Translations under genes and position numbers: made by a program | Notes under the pieces: model-generated | Database searches by the model: none | Seen by the model: only the letters and a program-made list of their open reading frames with translations | What the model was told of the DNA's origin: nothing | NCBI RefSeq assembly: GCF_000613845.1 | Contig: NZ_BAJT01000002.1 | Location: forward strand, 1 to 64,000 | Direction: 5' to 3' | Length of the DNA: 64,000 nucleotides | Origin: Asaia astilbis JCM 15831 | GTDB taxonomy: Bacteria > Pseudomonadota > Alphaproteobacteria > Acetobacterales > Acetobacteraceae | Shown here: positions 8,793-16,188 of the stretch, piece after piece | How positions within the stretch are numbered: position 1 is the stretch's first letter | Layout of the letters: each line of letters begins with the position of its first letter

Positions 8793-9587
8793 TCAGACCT
8801 TCAGCAATGCGCTGATGGCCTCTTGCGGCGTGGCGGTCCGGTCTGCGAGACCGAGAGCCACGCCCTTCTCACCGAGGAAGGTGGCGGCCTGTGTGTTCCG
8901 CACGCTCTCAGGCGAGATATTTCGATTACGAGCGACGAGCGCGACGAACATTTCCCCCAGCTCGTCAATATCGGCCTGCATGCGGGTGCGTGCGGGCTCG
9001 GTCATGGCGGTAGTGGGGTAAGAGTCGGTTTTTCTCTCGCCAAACTGGAAGGTGGTGACCTTGATACCGGCATCGGCAAGCGACGCCGTGACATCAAGAT
9101 GCATGCCGACAACGCCGATCGAGCCCGTGCCACCGGTGCGGGGCACAGTGATGAAATCGGCAGCCGAGGCAATGGCATAGGCAGCGGAATACGCCGCATC
9201 ATCGAGAATGGCCCAGATGGGCTTGCTGCCCCGCGCCTGATAGATCAGCTCTGCCGTGTCGAAACACTGACTGACCGTGCCGCCCGGCGAATTGACGAGC
9301 AGCGCTAGGCTTCTGACCGCAGGATCTTCAAGCGCTGCCTCGAGTGACTGACGAATGTCCTGATAATAAGTCGCTTCAGACCAGGACAGGCCCGAACCGG
9401 GGAGCAGCATGCCCGTAACGGGGATGATCGCAATGCCCTTGATCACCTCATAAGGCGCGGGTTCCGACAGACGCTCGCCGAGCAACGCCACGGCAGAGCC
9501 GCCGCTCTCGAACGCCAGACGAAGCAAGGCGAGGCTTGATTCCGCAAAGGCGATCGGGCGGTTTAGAAAAAGGCTTGGCTGCACCAT
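8793..9587 (-). CDS. Phage head maturation protease, S49 (SppA-like, lambda gpC type)
   Basis: About 264 aa from the ATG at 9587, which has AAAGGAAG upstream; an in-frame GTG at 9608 is possible. The ClpP/crotonase-like fold shows VIKGIAIIPVTGMLLPGSG, LLVNSPGGTVSQCFD (oxyanion loop) and DDAAYSAAYAIASAAD, where the serine of AYSAAY fits the catalytic position. These enzymes process the portal and scaffold during lambda-type head assembly. In related phages the portal gene lies immediately upstream; here a 3.9-kb island intervenes. Confidence 0.85.
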   Translation of the reverse strand: MVQPSLFLNRPIAFAESSLALLRLAFESGGSAVALLGERLSEPAPYEVIKGIAIIPVTGMLLPGSGLSWSEATYYQDIRQSLEAALEDPAVRSLALLVNSPGGTVSQCFDTAELIYQARGSKPIWAILDDAAYSAAYAIASAADFITVPRTGGTGSIGVVGMHLDVTASLADAGIKVTTFQFGERKTDSYPTTAMTEPARTRMQADIDELGEMFVALVARNRNISPESVRNTQAATFLGEKGVALGLADRTATPQEAISALLKV

Positions 9588-9691
9588 GGCGGCAAGACTT
9601 CCTTTCACGCAGGTATTGGGGTTTGTTTACTGAAGAGACGGGCAGGGCGGGCCCCGTTCAACTTTGGGTTTGGCAGTGTGAGGACCAGGAA

Positions 9692-10006
9692 ATGAGCTAT
9701 TTGCCGCAGATCACCGTCGGCGAGGCGCGAAACTATCTCAAGATTGCGAAAGACGTTGTGTGATTGGTGCCGGGCGTCAATGAGGCAATAGAAGCGGTAG
9801 TCGCGGCCGTTATAACTGCCCCCATTCATTACAGCAGGCGAAAAAAGAACATCAAACGAGAGCTCGACTTAGCGCAATTACTGCTCGAAAATGAGCAGTA
9901 ATTGCACCGGATCAGAGAGTGTTCCAACAAAAATGCCAGCCAGGTTTTAGAAGCCTGCGCGGATGAAGACCGCGAGGAGCTGCAAGTCCTCTGGAGCTTT
10001 GGTTAA
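9692..10006 (+). pseudogene. Stop-interrupted 105-codon gene, unrecognised (Abi/DUF4393-like C-terminus suspected)
   Basis: One frame from an ATG with AGGACCAGGAA upstream reads MSYLPQITVGEARNYLKIAK, hits TGA at 9761, continues VPGVNEAIEAVVAAVITAPI and RELDLAQLLLENEQ, hits TAA at 9899, continues LHRIRECSNKNASQVLEACA and REELQVLWSFG, and stops at 10004. The frame stays protein-like across both stops, so it is a decayed gene unless stops are read through. The REELQxLW ending recalls DUF4393/Abi-alpha-type proteins, a weak resemblance only. It lies on the strand opposite to the phage late genes. Confidence 0.5.
9874..9905. repeat. 13-bp perfect inverted repeat
   Basis: GCAATTACTGCTC and GAGCAGTAATTGC are perfectly complementary around a 6-nt loop (GAAAAT). 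It overlaps the second in-frame stop of the decayed gene at 9692-10006. No T-run follows, so it is not an ordinary terminator. It could be an insertion-end scar or a protein-binding site. Confidence 0.6.
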
Positions 10007-10027
10007 GGCAGAATCTGGTCCTGCTCC

Positions 10028-10363
10028 CGGCCCACACCCGGCTGGCCGAAGTTATCTGGTACGCGCTAGAGTGCTAGACGGACCTGCCGCGGCTCTTTGA
10101 TGACGGTCGCATCAATCACGATTCTGATCCGAAATAGCGGGCAATCAGATCCGTGGCTTTAGGGCGCAAGAATGCTTTGTTTGCCGGCAGTGAGGGCGGC
10201 GTCGAACGTTGGGCGATCGTGGCGTCTCTGATCGAGACCGACAAACTCAATGGGACTGAACCTTTCTCTTAGCTGCGCCATGTCCTCACGCGCATCAACA
10301 ACGGTCATCCGATGTCCCAGATCAACGGACTTCTCCCGCTTGGTCGAAGCGCGAAAGGCTGAT
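10028..10363 (+). pseudogene. IS66-family transposase (TnpC) C-terminal remnant
   Basis: Translation on the plus strand gives PRLFDDGRIN, then RAIRSVALGRKNALFAGSEG, ERWAIVASLIETDKLNGTEP and RHVLTRINNGHPMSQINGLL. This is the order of the conserved IS66 transposase C-terminus. It is interrupted by in-frame stops (for example before RAIRS and after EPFS), and no upstream catalytic domain or accessory IS66 genes are present. It is a dead fragment that marks past transposition into the phage head module. Confidence 0.75.
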
Positions 10364-10435
10364 GGAGGCTTTCGACTAAACCGACTGGTCATGACACAAG
10401 GTAGGCGGATAGAAGGCGCACAGACGAGCAGGCCG

Positions 10436-10852
10436 TCAAATATCGTCACCTGTCTCTACTTCAGCGTCGTCCGCTTCCCACCCTTCCAGCTTTTCCGCGG
10501 TAATCCAGTGATATTCGGAAGAGTAACCGACCCTCACCAATTGCAAATATCTCTTTTTGAATGCGGCCAGAGCAGCATTGAACTGAGCCATCATTAGCAG
10601 TGCGTCGCTCACCTGTGGTAAATCGTCACTCTCGAGGCGCTGCAGATATTTTCCCTCTGGTTCGTTTTCGAGAACCGTCAAGAGGTCATCCAGCACCTTG
10701 TTAACGAGCTTTACCTTACTGGCGCTCATCGTCGCATCAGGCTTTTTTTTCGAAAGCTCGCGGATCTCATGCAGCAAAGCGTTGAACACGTCGGTCGTGG
10801 CGTTATAGGTAGCTACCGCTGCGTCAGTTGTAATATGTTCAAAGTCGCTCAT
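10436..10852 (-). CDS. Unrecognised 138-aa helical protein, third gene of cassette
   Basis: Mostly helical and acidic, with Lys-rich LSKKKPDATMSASKVKLVNK near residues 33-52, a Leu/Glu-rich middle and an acidic end. No signal peptide or membrane segment is seen. Its ATG overlaps the stop of the upstream gene (ATGA at 10849-10852), so translation is coupled and it belongs to the same operon as the two genes upstream. I do not recognise the family; a partner or regulator of the large first protein is plausible. Confidence 0.65.
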   Translation of the reverse strand: MSDFEHITTDAAVATYNATTDVFNALLHEIRELSKKKPDATMSASKVKLVNKVLDDLLTVLENEPEGKYLQRLESDDLPQVSDALLMMAQFNAALAAFKKRYLQLVRVGYSSEYHWITAEKLEGWEADDAEVETGDDI

Positions 10853-11218
10853 TTCTTAATTACTTTCGCTGGGGCGTTGGTTCGCACATCACTACGCTCG
10901 CCATCAACCACGTACCACCATACACTACCATGTTGCTCGACATTGTCGGAACGATAGTGTTCGGTGCCTTCGAGATATTGGGCAAGGATGAGTGCAACAT
11001 CGCTGTTCGTGGGGATGTCGTCCGTATCGAACGCTTCGAAGTCGTCGAATGGCAGATAGCCGGACCCGAGAAACTCATTAGAGACACCGATAACCTTGTT
11101 GACCAGACGTAGCGTGAACCTGTTGCGACTTCTTAACAAGCAGGCCAGTCTCCTCGTCGAGTCCAAGTACTTGGCCGATCAACTTTTCGATTTTCTCGAG
11201 AGCCTCACAATCTTTCAT
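10849..11218 (-). CDS. Unrecognised about 122-aa protein, second gene of cassette, one frameshift
   Basis: A strong AGGAGA stands 5 nt before the ATG at 11218, and the start reads MKDCEALEKIEKLIGQVLGL. That frame closes after about 46 codons. The coding sense continues from about 11130 in another frame (RLVNKVIGVSNEFLGSGYLP, then SVWWYVVDGERSDVRTNAPA) to the TGA at 10849. One lost base near 11130 reconciles the two. The C-terminus is beta-rich. The TAG of the 460-aa gene lies 8 nt upstream, so the three genes form one operon. Confidence 0.6.
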
Positions 11219-11227
11219 ATCGTTCTC

Positions 11228-12610
11228 CTAGGGGCAGGTCCGCTTAAACTCAGCATATTTCTTAACAATCACGTCTAGCGGATCGCGCTGCTTAGTGTCG
11301 AAAACTTCAACCATTTGCTCGAGGTCTGCGTCAGTAAGAGTTATTATCGCTTTGCGTTGTCCAGACCACAAATCCACCATACGCCTGTTGATCGCCTTCT
11401 TAGGTGGGTTACGTGTCACGAATATGCCGAATCTACCTAATTCATCGGCGAGATAGCGATTTAATTGGTCAACGTGCGTGCGCTCGAGTTCGGCGACATT
11501 CTTCAACTCGAACGTGATCTGACGCGAACCATAGTCGGCATGTATCTCTCTCAGGAAGGGTGCGCGTTGCGTGTTATAGAAAATGAGGTCGCGGATGCTG
11601 ACGCCACTATCAGTACGGGCTTGTGCTTGAGCAAAATCAAGGTTGGGGTAGAGTAGCGACGGCAGAAGCTGCCCCATCGCTGCCTCATATTTGAGATCTG
11701 CTCCGTCGGTTTTGCCACTCGAAAGCTTTTTGATCTGAGCTAGCTTACTGCTGGCCGAGCGTACGGGAATTTGCGAGAATAGCGGGTCATTCTTCGCGTC
11801 TTTGAAGGAAAGCTCCTTTGCAGCGATATAGCTAGCGACAACACCATAATTGTCGCGATTATAATTCAGTACCTCGACACGGGTGAGCTCCTCAGCTGTG
11901 TGGGAGATCTCGTCCTGAGGACAGTGCTTTTCAAAATAATCGTCGTAGCTGATCCATGGGACGAACCGCAGCCAGCGTTTGGGCACGAGCAGCAGAAGAC
12001 GGCCCTCTATGGGATCGACTGGCAAGGTGGTGACGACGTCGGTGAACCGTCGTGCTCGTATGTCCCATACATTCGGCACGGTTCTGGCCAATCTAGGGAT
12101 GCCAAGCTTGGTGCACTGGTCGATTGTGAAGTCGATCAGGAAGGATTTGAGGAAACTGCACGCAAAATCACTGATGCGATCCTTCGAGATACCCTCGACA
12201 AAAAATTGCAGCTCTTCCAGATGGTCGAGGCCATGCGCCGCATATTTTGGGATGCGGCGGAAGATATCAAGTATCTCGCCGGCCTTCGCACGTCCAATTC
12301 GCTTGCCACTGCGTGTGGCGGACGTTCCCAGCCCTACTTCGTCGCATTCCGATGCGGTAATGAGCACGTCTATTGCTTCGTCGCGTCTTCCGTTGAGGGC
12401 AAGCTGACCAAGATTATTGAACGTCGTCATCAACGCGCCGTGCAGCGACGTGTCCTGCAGAGAAGGCGAGCGCCACATAAGGAATGGATCAACGTAGAGC
12501 GGGATATCCTCATCAAAGAATGGGATCGCAAAGTCGGCATCTTCCTGCGCCAAGGTGACACCGTGGTAGTCAGTCAGGCGCGGGCGGGTGAGGAGCGTGT
12601 GCAGCGTCAT
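11228..12610 (-). CDS. Large cassette protein with C-terminal nuclease-like (PD-(D/E)XK-type) region
   Basis: A 460-aa soluble protein from the ATG at 12610; a longer in-frame ATG at 12652 also lacks a good RBS. The N-terminal half contains PLYVDPFLMWRSPS, LLITASECDEVGLG-like IDVLITASECDEVGLGTSAT, and EGISKDRISDFACSFLKSF. The C-terminal 120 residues contain ITFELKN, a helix with VDQLNRYL, then FGIFVTRNPPKK. A strand with E-x-K followed by a Q-x-x-x-Y helix is typical of PD-(D/E)XK nucleases. I do not know a named family. The gene has its own upstream region behind a minus-strand terminator, independent of the portal gene. Confidence 0.7.
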   Translation of the reverse strand: MTLHTLLTRPRLTDYHGVTLAQEDADFAIPFFDEDIPLYVDPFLMWRSPSLQDTSLHGALMTTFNNLGQLALNGRRDEAIDVLITASECDEVGLGTSATRSGKRIGRAKAGEILDIFRRIPKYAAHGLDHLEELQFFVEGISKDRISDFACSFLKSFLIDFTIDQCTKLGIPRLARTVPNVWDIRARRFTDVVTTLPVDPIEGRLLLLVPKRWLRFVPWISYDDYFEKHCPQDEISHTAEELTRVEVLNYNRDNYGVVASYIAAKELSFKDAKNDPLFSQIPVRSASSKLAQIKKLSSGKTDGADLKYEAAMGQLLPSLLYPNLDFAQAQARTDSGVSIRDLIFYNTQRAPFLREIHADYGSRQITFELKNVAELERTHVDQLNRYLADELGRFGIFVTRNPPKKAINRRMVDLWSGQRKAIITLTDADLEQMVEVFDTKQRDPLDVIVKKYAEFKRTCP

Positions 12611-12798
12611 ACAACACCAGAGGTTACGCGCTTTGGAAAAGTTCGCAAACATCTGGCGTGACGACGAAAGCGGATGGCAAGCCTGTCACCTCTGGACGGT
12701 TACCCCGAAAGCAGCAATGAGGAATCATTTCTCCTTTTTCGATTTTACATCCATCTCGATAGGAAGACACATTTTAAAGCTCGTTTCTTCAGGTAAAG

Positions 12799-12847
12799 AA
12801 AAAACGCCGCAAGAGTCCGCCGCGTCCTAGCCGCTCACTCTTGCGGC
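12799..12847 (-). terminator. Minus-strand intrinsic terminator before the three-gene cassette
   Basis: GCCGCAAGAGT (12806-12816) and ACTCTTGCGGC (12837-12847) form an 11-bp stem with a GC-rich loop. On the minus strand the stem is followed by CG and then six T residues (12804-12799). It would stop late transcription coming through the portal gene and across the toxin-antitoxin pair, insulating the cassette at 10436-12610. Confidence 0.7.
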
Positions 12848-12908
12848 CGCGCGGCGGAGGATGCCGCTACGCGACGCAGGTGAGGCGGTCGGGCATCAGC
12901 TTTTCAGC

Positions 12909-12937
12909 TTGACAGATCTACGGGATTCCCGTATAGT
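12909..12937 (+). promoter_or_regulatory. Sigma70-type promoter with palindromic operator for brnT
   Basis: TTGACA (12909-12914), a 17-bp spacer and TATAGT (12932-12937) are close to consensus. The spacer contains a perfect palindrome TACGGGA-T-TCCCGTA (12919-12933), well placed for autorepression by the toxin-antitoxin complex. The -10 box ends 7 nt before the toxin ATG, so the transcript would be leaderless or nearly so. Confidence 0.75.
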
Positions 12938-12944
12938 CACTTTC

Positions 12945-13211
12945 ATGATCTTCGACCCCGTCAAAGACGCTCTGAACCGCGAGAAACACAAACTCTCTCT
13001 CGCTTTTGGTCAGGAGATTTTCAAAGACGAGGCACATCTCGTTCTCCCCACCATCCGACAGGAAGACCGGGAAGAGCGCTTCAAGGTGATCGGGCTGGTC
13101 GATGCCAAGAGTTACACCGGCGTGTTTGTCTGGCGTGACGATCAGCCCCGGTTCATTTCCGTTAGAAGGAGCAACAAGAGTGAAGAAAACGCTTATAAGT
13201 CTTCCGGCTGA
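12945..13211 (+). CDS. brnT: BrnT-family toxin
   Basis: An 88-aa protein starting MIFDPVKDALNREKHKLSLA. This is the BrnT pattern: an aromatic/Asp start followed by N-x-x-KH and then F(G/E) around the catalytic region, with RFKVIGLVDAKSYTGVFVW and RFISVRRSNKSEENAY at the end (family motif R-I-I-S-x-R-x-A/S-x-x-E-x-x-x-Y). BrnT toxins are RNases of the RelE fold. The ATG at 12945 is chosen because it matches the family start and the promoter position. It overlaps the antitoxin by 32 nt and runs opposite to the flanking phage genes. Confidence 0.85.
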   Translation: MIFDPVKDALNREKHKLSLAFGQEIFKDEAHLVLPTIRQEDREERFKVIGLVDAKSYTGVFVWRDDQPRFISVRRSNKSEENAYKSSG

Positions 13212-13458
13212 TGCTTCAGACCAGGAAGACAGAGACGTCTCGAACGAAGGCATGGTGCGGGGCCAGCGCGCCCGTACGATCCGTATGGCCCGCAAGGCGC
13301 TCGGTCTGACCCAGCCCGAATTTGCCGAGCGCTTTCGGGTCCCGGTGGGCACATTGCGAGACTGGGAGCAGGCGAGAAGCCTCGCCCCTGACTTCGCCAT
13401 GGCTTATCTGCGTGTGATCGAGGCTCACCCCGACCTTGTGGCCAGTCTGGTGGCGTAA
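13180..13458 (+). CDS. HTH antitoxin partner of BrnT
   Basis: A 92-aa protein from a GTG at 13180 (GAAGGAGC upstream). The C-terminal two thirds is an XRE-like helix-turn-helix (RTIRMARKALGLTQPEFAER, then RVPVGTLRDWEQAR). It is therefore a helix-turn-helix rather than a classical ribbon-helix-helix BrnA antitoxin. It would neutralise BrnT and bind the palindrome at 12919-12933. Confidence 0.8.
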   Translation: MKKTLISLPADASDQEDRDVSNEGMVRGQRARTIRMARKALGLTQPEFAERFRVPVGTLRDWEQARSLAPDFAMAYLRVIEAHPDLVASLVA

Positions 13459-13466
13459 GGCCGGGG

Positions 13467-15148
13467 CTATTTCGCGTCCCGTTCCAGAGGTTGGGAGGCC
13501 TGGTCTGCGGTAGCCTGGTTCAACGCCCATTCCGGGGGAGGGACGCCTTTGAGCTTGAACCGTTCGATTTCCACCGCACGCTGATCGACCACTTCCTCCC
13601 AGTCCTGACCGCTATTCTCGGCAATTTCCTGCTCCAGCGTGGACATGCCAGAATCGAGGCTCAGGATCGATCCTTTGCGCTCTGCAACGGGGTCGATATA
13701 GCCGCGCCCCGGCCCCAGCCATTTGCAGCGGGAGAGGGGGGTTTTCAGGTCCGGGAAGTTTCGGGCCAGATAATCCTTGGGCACGCCAGCCGGTAGCGGG
13801 AGCTGATGCACATTGACGCACTCCTCCATCCACGCCGAACGCAGGGGAGAGGCAAAGCCCTGAGAAAAGTTCAGGCGTCGCCGTGACATGGTTTTCCATG
13901 CCTCGATCAGCGCCGCGCGGGCCGAGCTGTAATTGACGTCAGACCAATCATTGCTGACCTGCATTGCAGACAGACCGGTTCCGGCTGCCACGTTGCGCAG
14001 GATCGCGGCCTCGAAATCCGCAAAATTCGAGGCGGGGCGGGCCGCACTTACCGCGTTGATCTTCTCGCCCGGCGCCAGCATGGGCATGCGCACCTCACCC
14101 AGCATGATGCCTTTACCGGAATGGAATTCGCTGCGCATGTCCTGATAAGATGATAGTCCATCACCTGCGCCCAGGGCATCGCCAATCATCTCCTGATCGA
14201 AGGGGCTTTCGACATAGGCGCCAAAGATCGCGTTGACGATTGCGGCGTCGAGTTCGGTCCCGTCATATTTGATGAGCATTTTGAGGCGCTGCACGATCGG
14301 GGCCAGAATGCCTGCCCCGCCGCGATGCTGCCCTGCACGCTCGGTCTGGAATTGATGCACGATATTGGGGCGGCCCCAATCTGTCTCACGCGGGATATAT
14401 TGCCATTGCTGCGATTCAGCAGCGGCAAACCAGTCTCCCTGGTGCGCGCTGCGGATGTGATAGCCGATTGTGGCGCCCCATTCGTCAATCTGCACACCGC
14501 CCCGGCAATGCTTCATGTCCCAGTTATTCTGGGGAACAGAGAGCCGGTCGGGTCGATGAGGTTGAAGGTGGTTGCATACTCAGCTCGACCCCGCCCGATG
14601 CGCTCGGGCAGCCAGCAGATCTGCGCCAGAGCGTCACCGTCCACCAGATCATGACGCAGGGCAGACCAGCAAAGCTGTGTGAAGGTGAGGCGACGACCGA
14701 CATCGCAATAACGGTTTTCGTCCTCGGCAAAAGAGCGCCAATGACTGTCCATCTCGCGCGCCCATTCATCGGCCCAGACGGCATCGAAGGCAAAGCCGGT
14801 CTTGACGCGCAAGGCTCGATAATCGGGCTTGCTGATGGCCTTGAACGAACCGCCGATGACGTTGTCGAGCACGCGGGTAATCGCGCCCGATGCCCAGCCA
14901 TCATTGCGCACCAGATCGCGAACGCGCGAGACGATGCGGTCACGGTAGATGTTGAGCTCGACATCGGGCGACAGAAGCGACGGGTTCCACGCCGACATAT
15001 GGGCGCCGGTAATATCCGCCGCGTCATAAGGCGTGTTGCCCCAGTCGCCATTAAGGGCCGAAGGGCGACGGGAAGAGGGTGCAGGCACGGGCGCCCGGCG
15101 CATCGGACTGCCATCCGGGCCGAGTATCAGCGCACTGCGATCTTTCAT
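13467..15148 (-). CDS. Phage portal protein (lambda gpB-like), one frameshift near 14530
   Basis: The first part (VRDLVRNDGWASGAITRVLD, then DVGRRLTFTQLCWSALRHDL) and the second part (GGVQIDEWGATIGYHIRSAH, then MQVSNDWSDVNYSSARAALI) together make a lambda-type portal of about 560 aa. It forms the DNA-entry ring and connects head and tail. The two halves are joined by restoring one C in the run encoding IDPDRL. The start at 15148 overlaps the gpW stop. Confidence 0.85.
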
Positions 15149-15423
15149 CGAAAGGTGATCCTCAAGGGTCTGCGCCCGGTTATTCCCAGCTGAGTTTGCA
15201 GGAGTTGAATGTAGTTGAGCAGATCGTTCTTGTCGGCGGCTTTGTAGGTCACTGACCGCGCGCCATTCACCTGAGAATAAGAGACAGAGACCGGTTTTCC
15301 GCCGATCATCAGGTCGTGATAGCCTTGTTGCGCCGCCGCCAGATTGGCTCTGAGCTGCTCTTGCGAGAGGCCCGAAAGGGCGGTTTGCCGTGGCTTGATG
15401 GGTGGGTATCGGGTGAAACTCAT
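15145..15423 (-). CDS. Phage head completion protein gpW
   Basis: A 92-aa protein in the gpW family: helical N-terminus (GLSQEQLRANLAAAQQGYHD), then a beta hairpin (KPVSVSYSQVNGARSVTY), then KNDLLNYIQLLQTQLG. In lambda gpW closes the filled head before tail joining. It lies between the portal gene and the gene following terminase, as in lambda-like phages. ATGA overlaps join it to both neighbours. Confidence 0.85.
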   Translation of the reverse strand: MSFTRYPPIKPRQTALSGLSQEQLRANLAAAQQGYHDLMIGGKPVSVSYSQVNGARSVTYKAADKNDLLNYIQLLQTQLGITGRRPLRITFR

Positions 15424-16184
15424 TCGAGACGCTTTCGCAATGTGTAGCGGACTGTCTGGCCGATCATGCGATCGGTCTCGCGTGCGACCACGTCCGCGAC
15501 GATGCCGTCGAAGGAAATGCGTTGTTTGTAGTTCGGCGCGGCAGGGGTGAAGACGAGGATCTGCGCCACCTTGCCGGGGCCGATATACTTATAGATGCCG
15601 CTCGGTCGCCCGTTGCCGCGCTCTCGGGCCACGAAATATTCCGAGCGTTGTCCGCGCGCGTTCGCGCCCCGTCTGGCGAGGGTGCGGGCACTGCGGGCGG
15701 TCAGGTTTGCCTTGAAACCGTTCTCCTGAAACAGGCCGAGACGGCTTAGGATACGGGTAATTTCGCCCGATCGAATGTTGCCATTGGCATCGAGCGGCGC
15801 ATCCTTGCCGGGTATCCAGTATTGACCCTCTGAAATGCCCCGCATCAGATATTCAGAGCGCTTCATAGGGCGTCTTCCGCCCGTGTCCTGGATGCTAAGA
15901 TAACTGTAGGCGCCGGGGCTTTTCTCGCCTGTGCCGTCCTTGGTGATGACCGTAGCAACCAGATGTTCCGGCGTGGCGGGCAGGACGGAGAAGGAGTCGA
16001 GGGTCCATCTATTCGGGTTGTCGAAAACCTCTGTCATTCGCGATCGGATTGCGCGTTTGGCAGCGCCTGCGACCTTGTTCATGGACATGGCGATTGCGTC
16101 GGGGATCTCGCTCGAGGCGAGTTTGTCGAACGCCGCCATGGTGGGGCGGACGTCGATCTTTACCCTGAAATCGACGCCCGTCAT
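15420..16184 (-). CDS. Phage minor tail protein Z-like / tail completion protein, putative
   Basis: A 254-aa protein starting VDFRVKIDVRPTMAAFDKLA after MTG, with a helical segment (AMSMNKVAGAAKRAIRSRMT) followed by NRWTLDSF and a beta/Arg-rich C-terminal half. This pattern recalls gpZ-like proteins of lambda-type prophages that act in tail completion. It overlaps gpW by 4 nt. The assignment rests on pattern and position only. Confidence 0.5.
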   Translation of the reverse strand: MTGVDFRVKIDVRPTMAAFDKLASSEIPDAIAMSMNKVAGAAKRAIRSRMTEVFDNPNRWTLDSFSVLPATPEHLVATVITKDGTGEKSPGAYSYLSIQDTGGRRPMKRSEYLMRGISEGQYWIPGKDAPLDANGNIRSGEITRILSRLGLFQENGFKANLTARSARTLARRGANARGQRSEYFVARERGNGRPSGIYKYIGPGKVAQILVFTPAAPNYKQRISFDGIVADVVARETDRMIGQTVRYTLRKRLE

Positions 16185-16188
16185 GTTG

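Noticed and set aside
10159-10449. 96-codon minus-strand frame
   Set aside because: It is antisense to the IS66 transposase remnant and has no RBS or family pattern.
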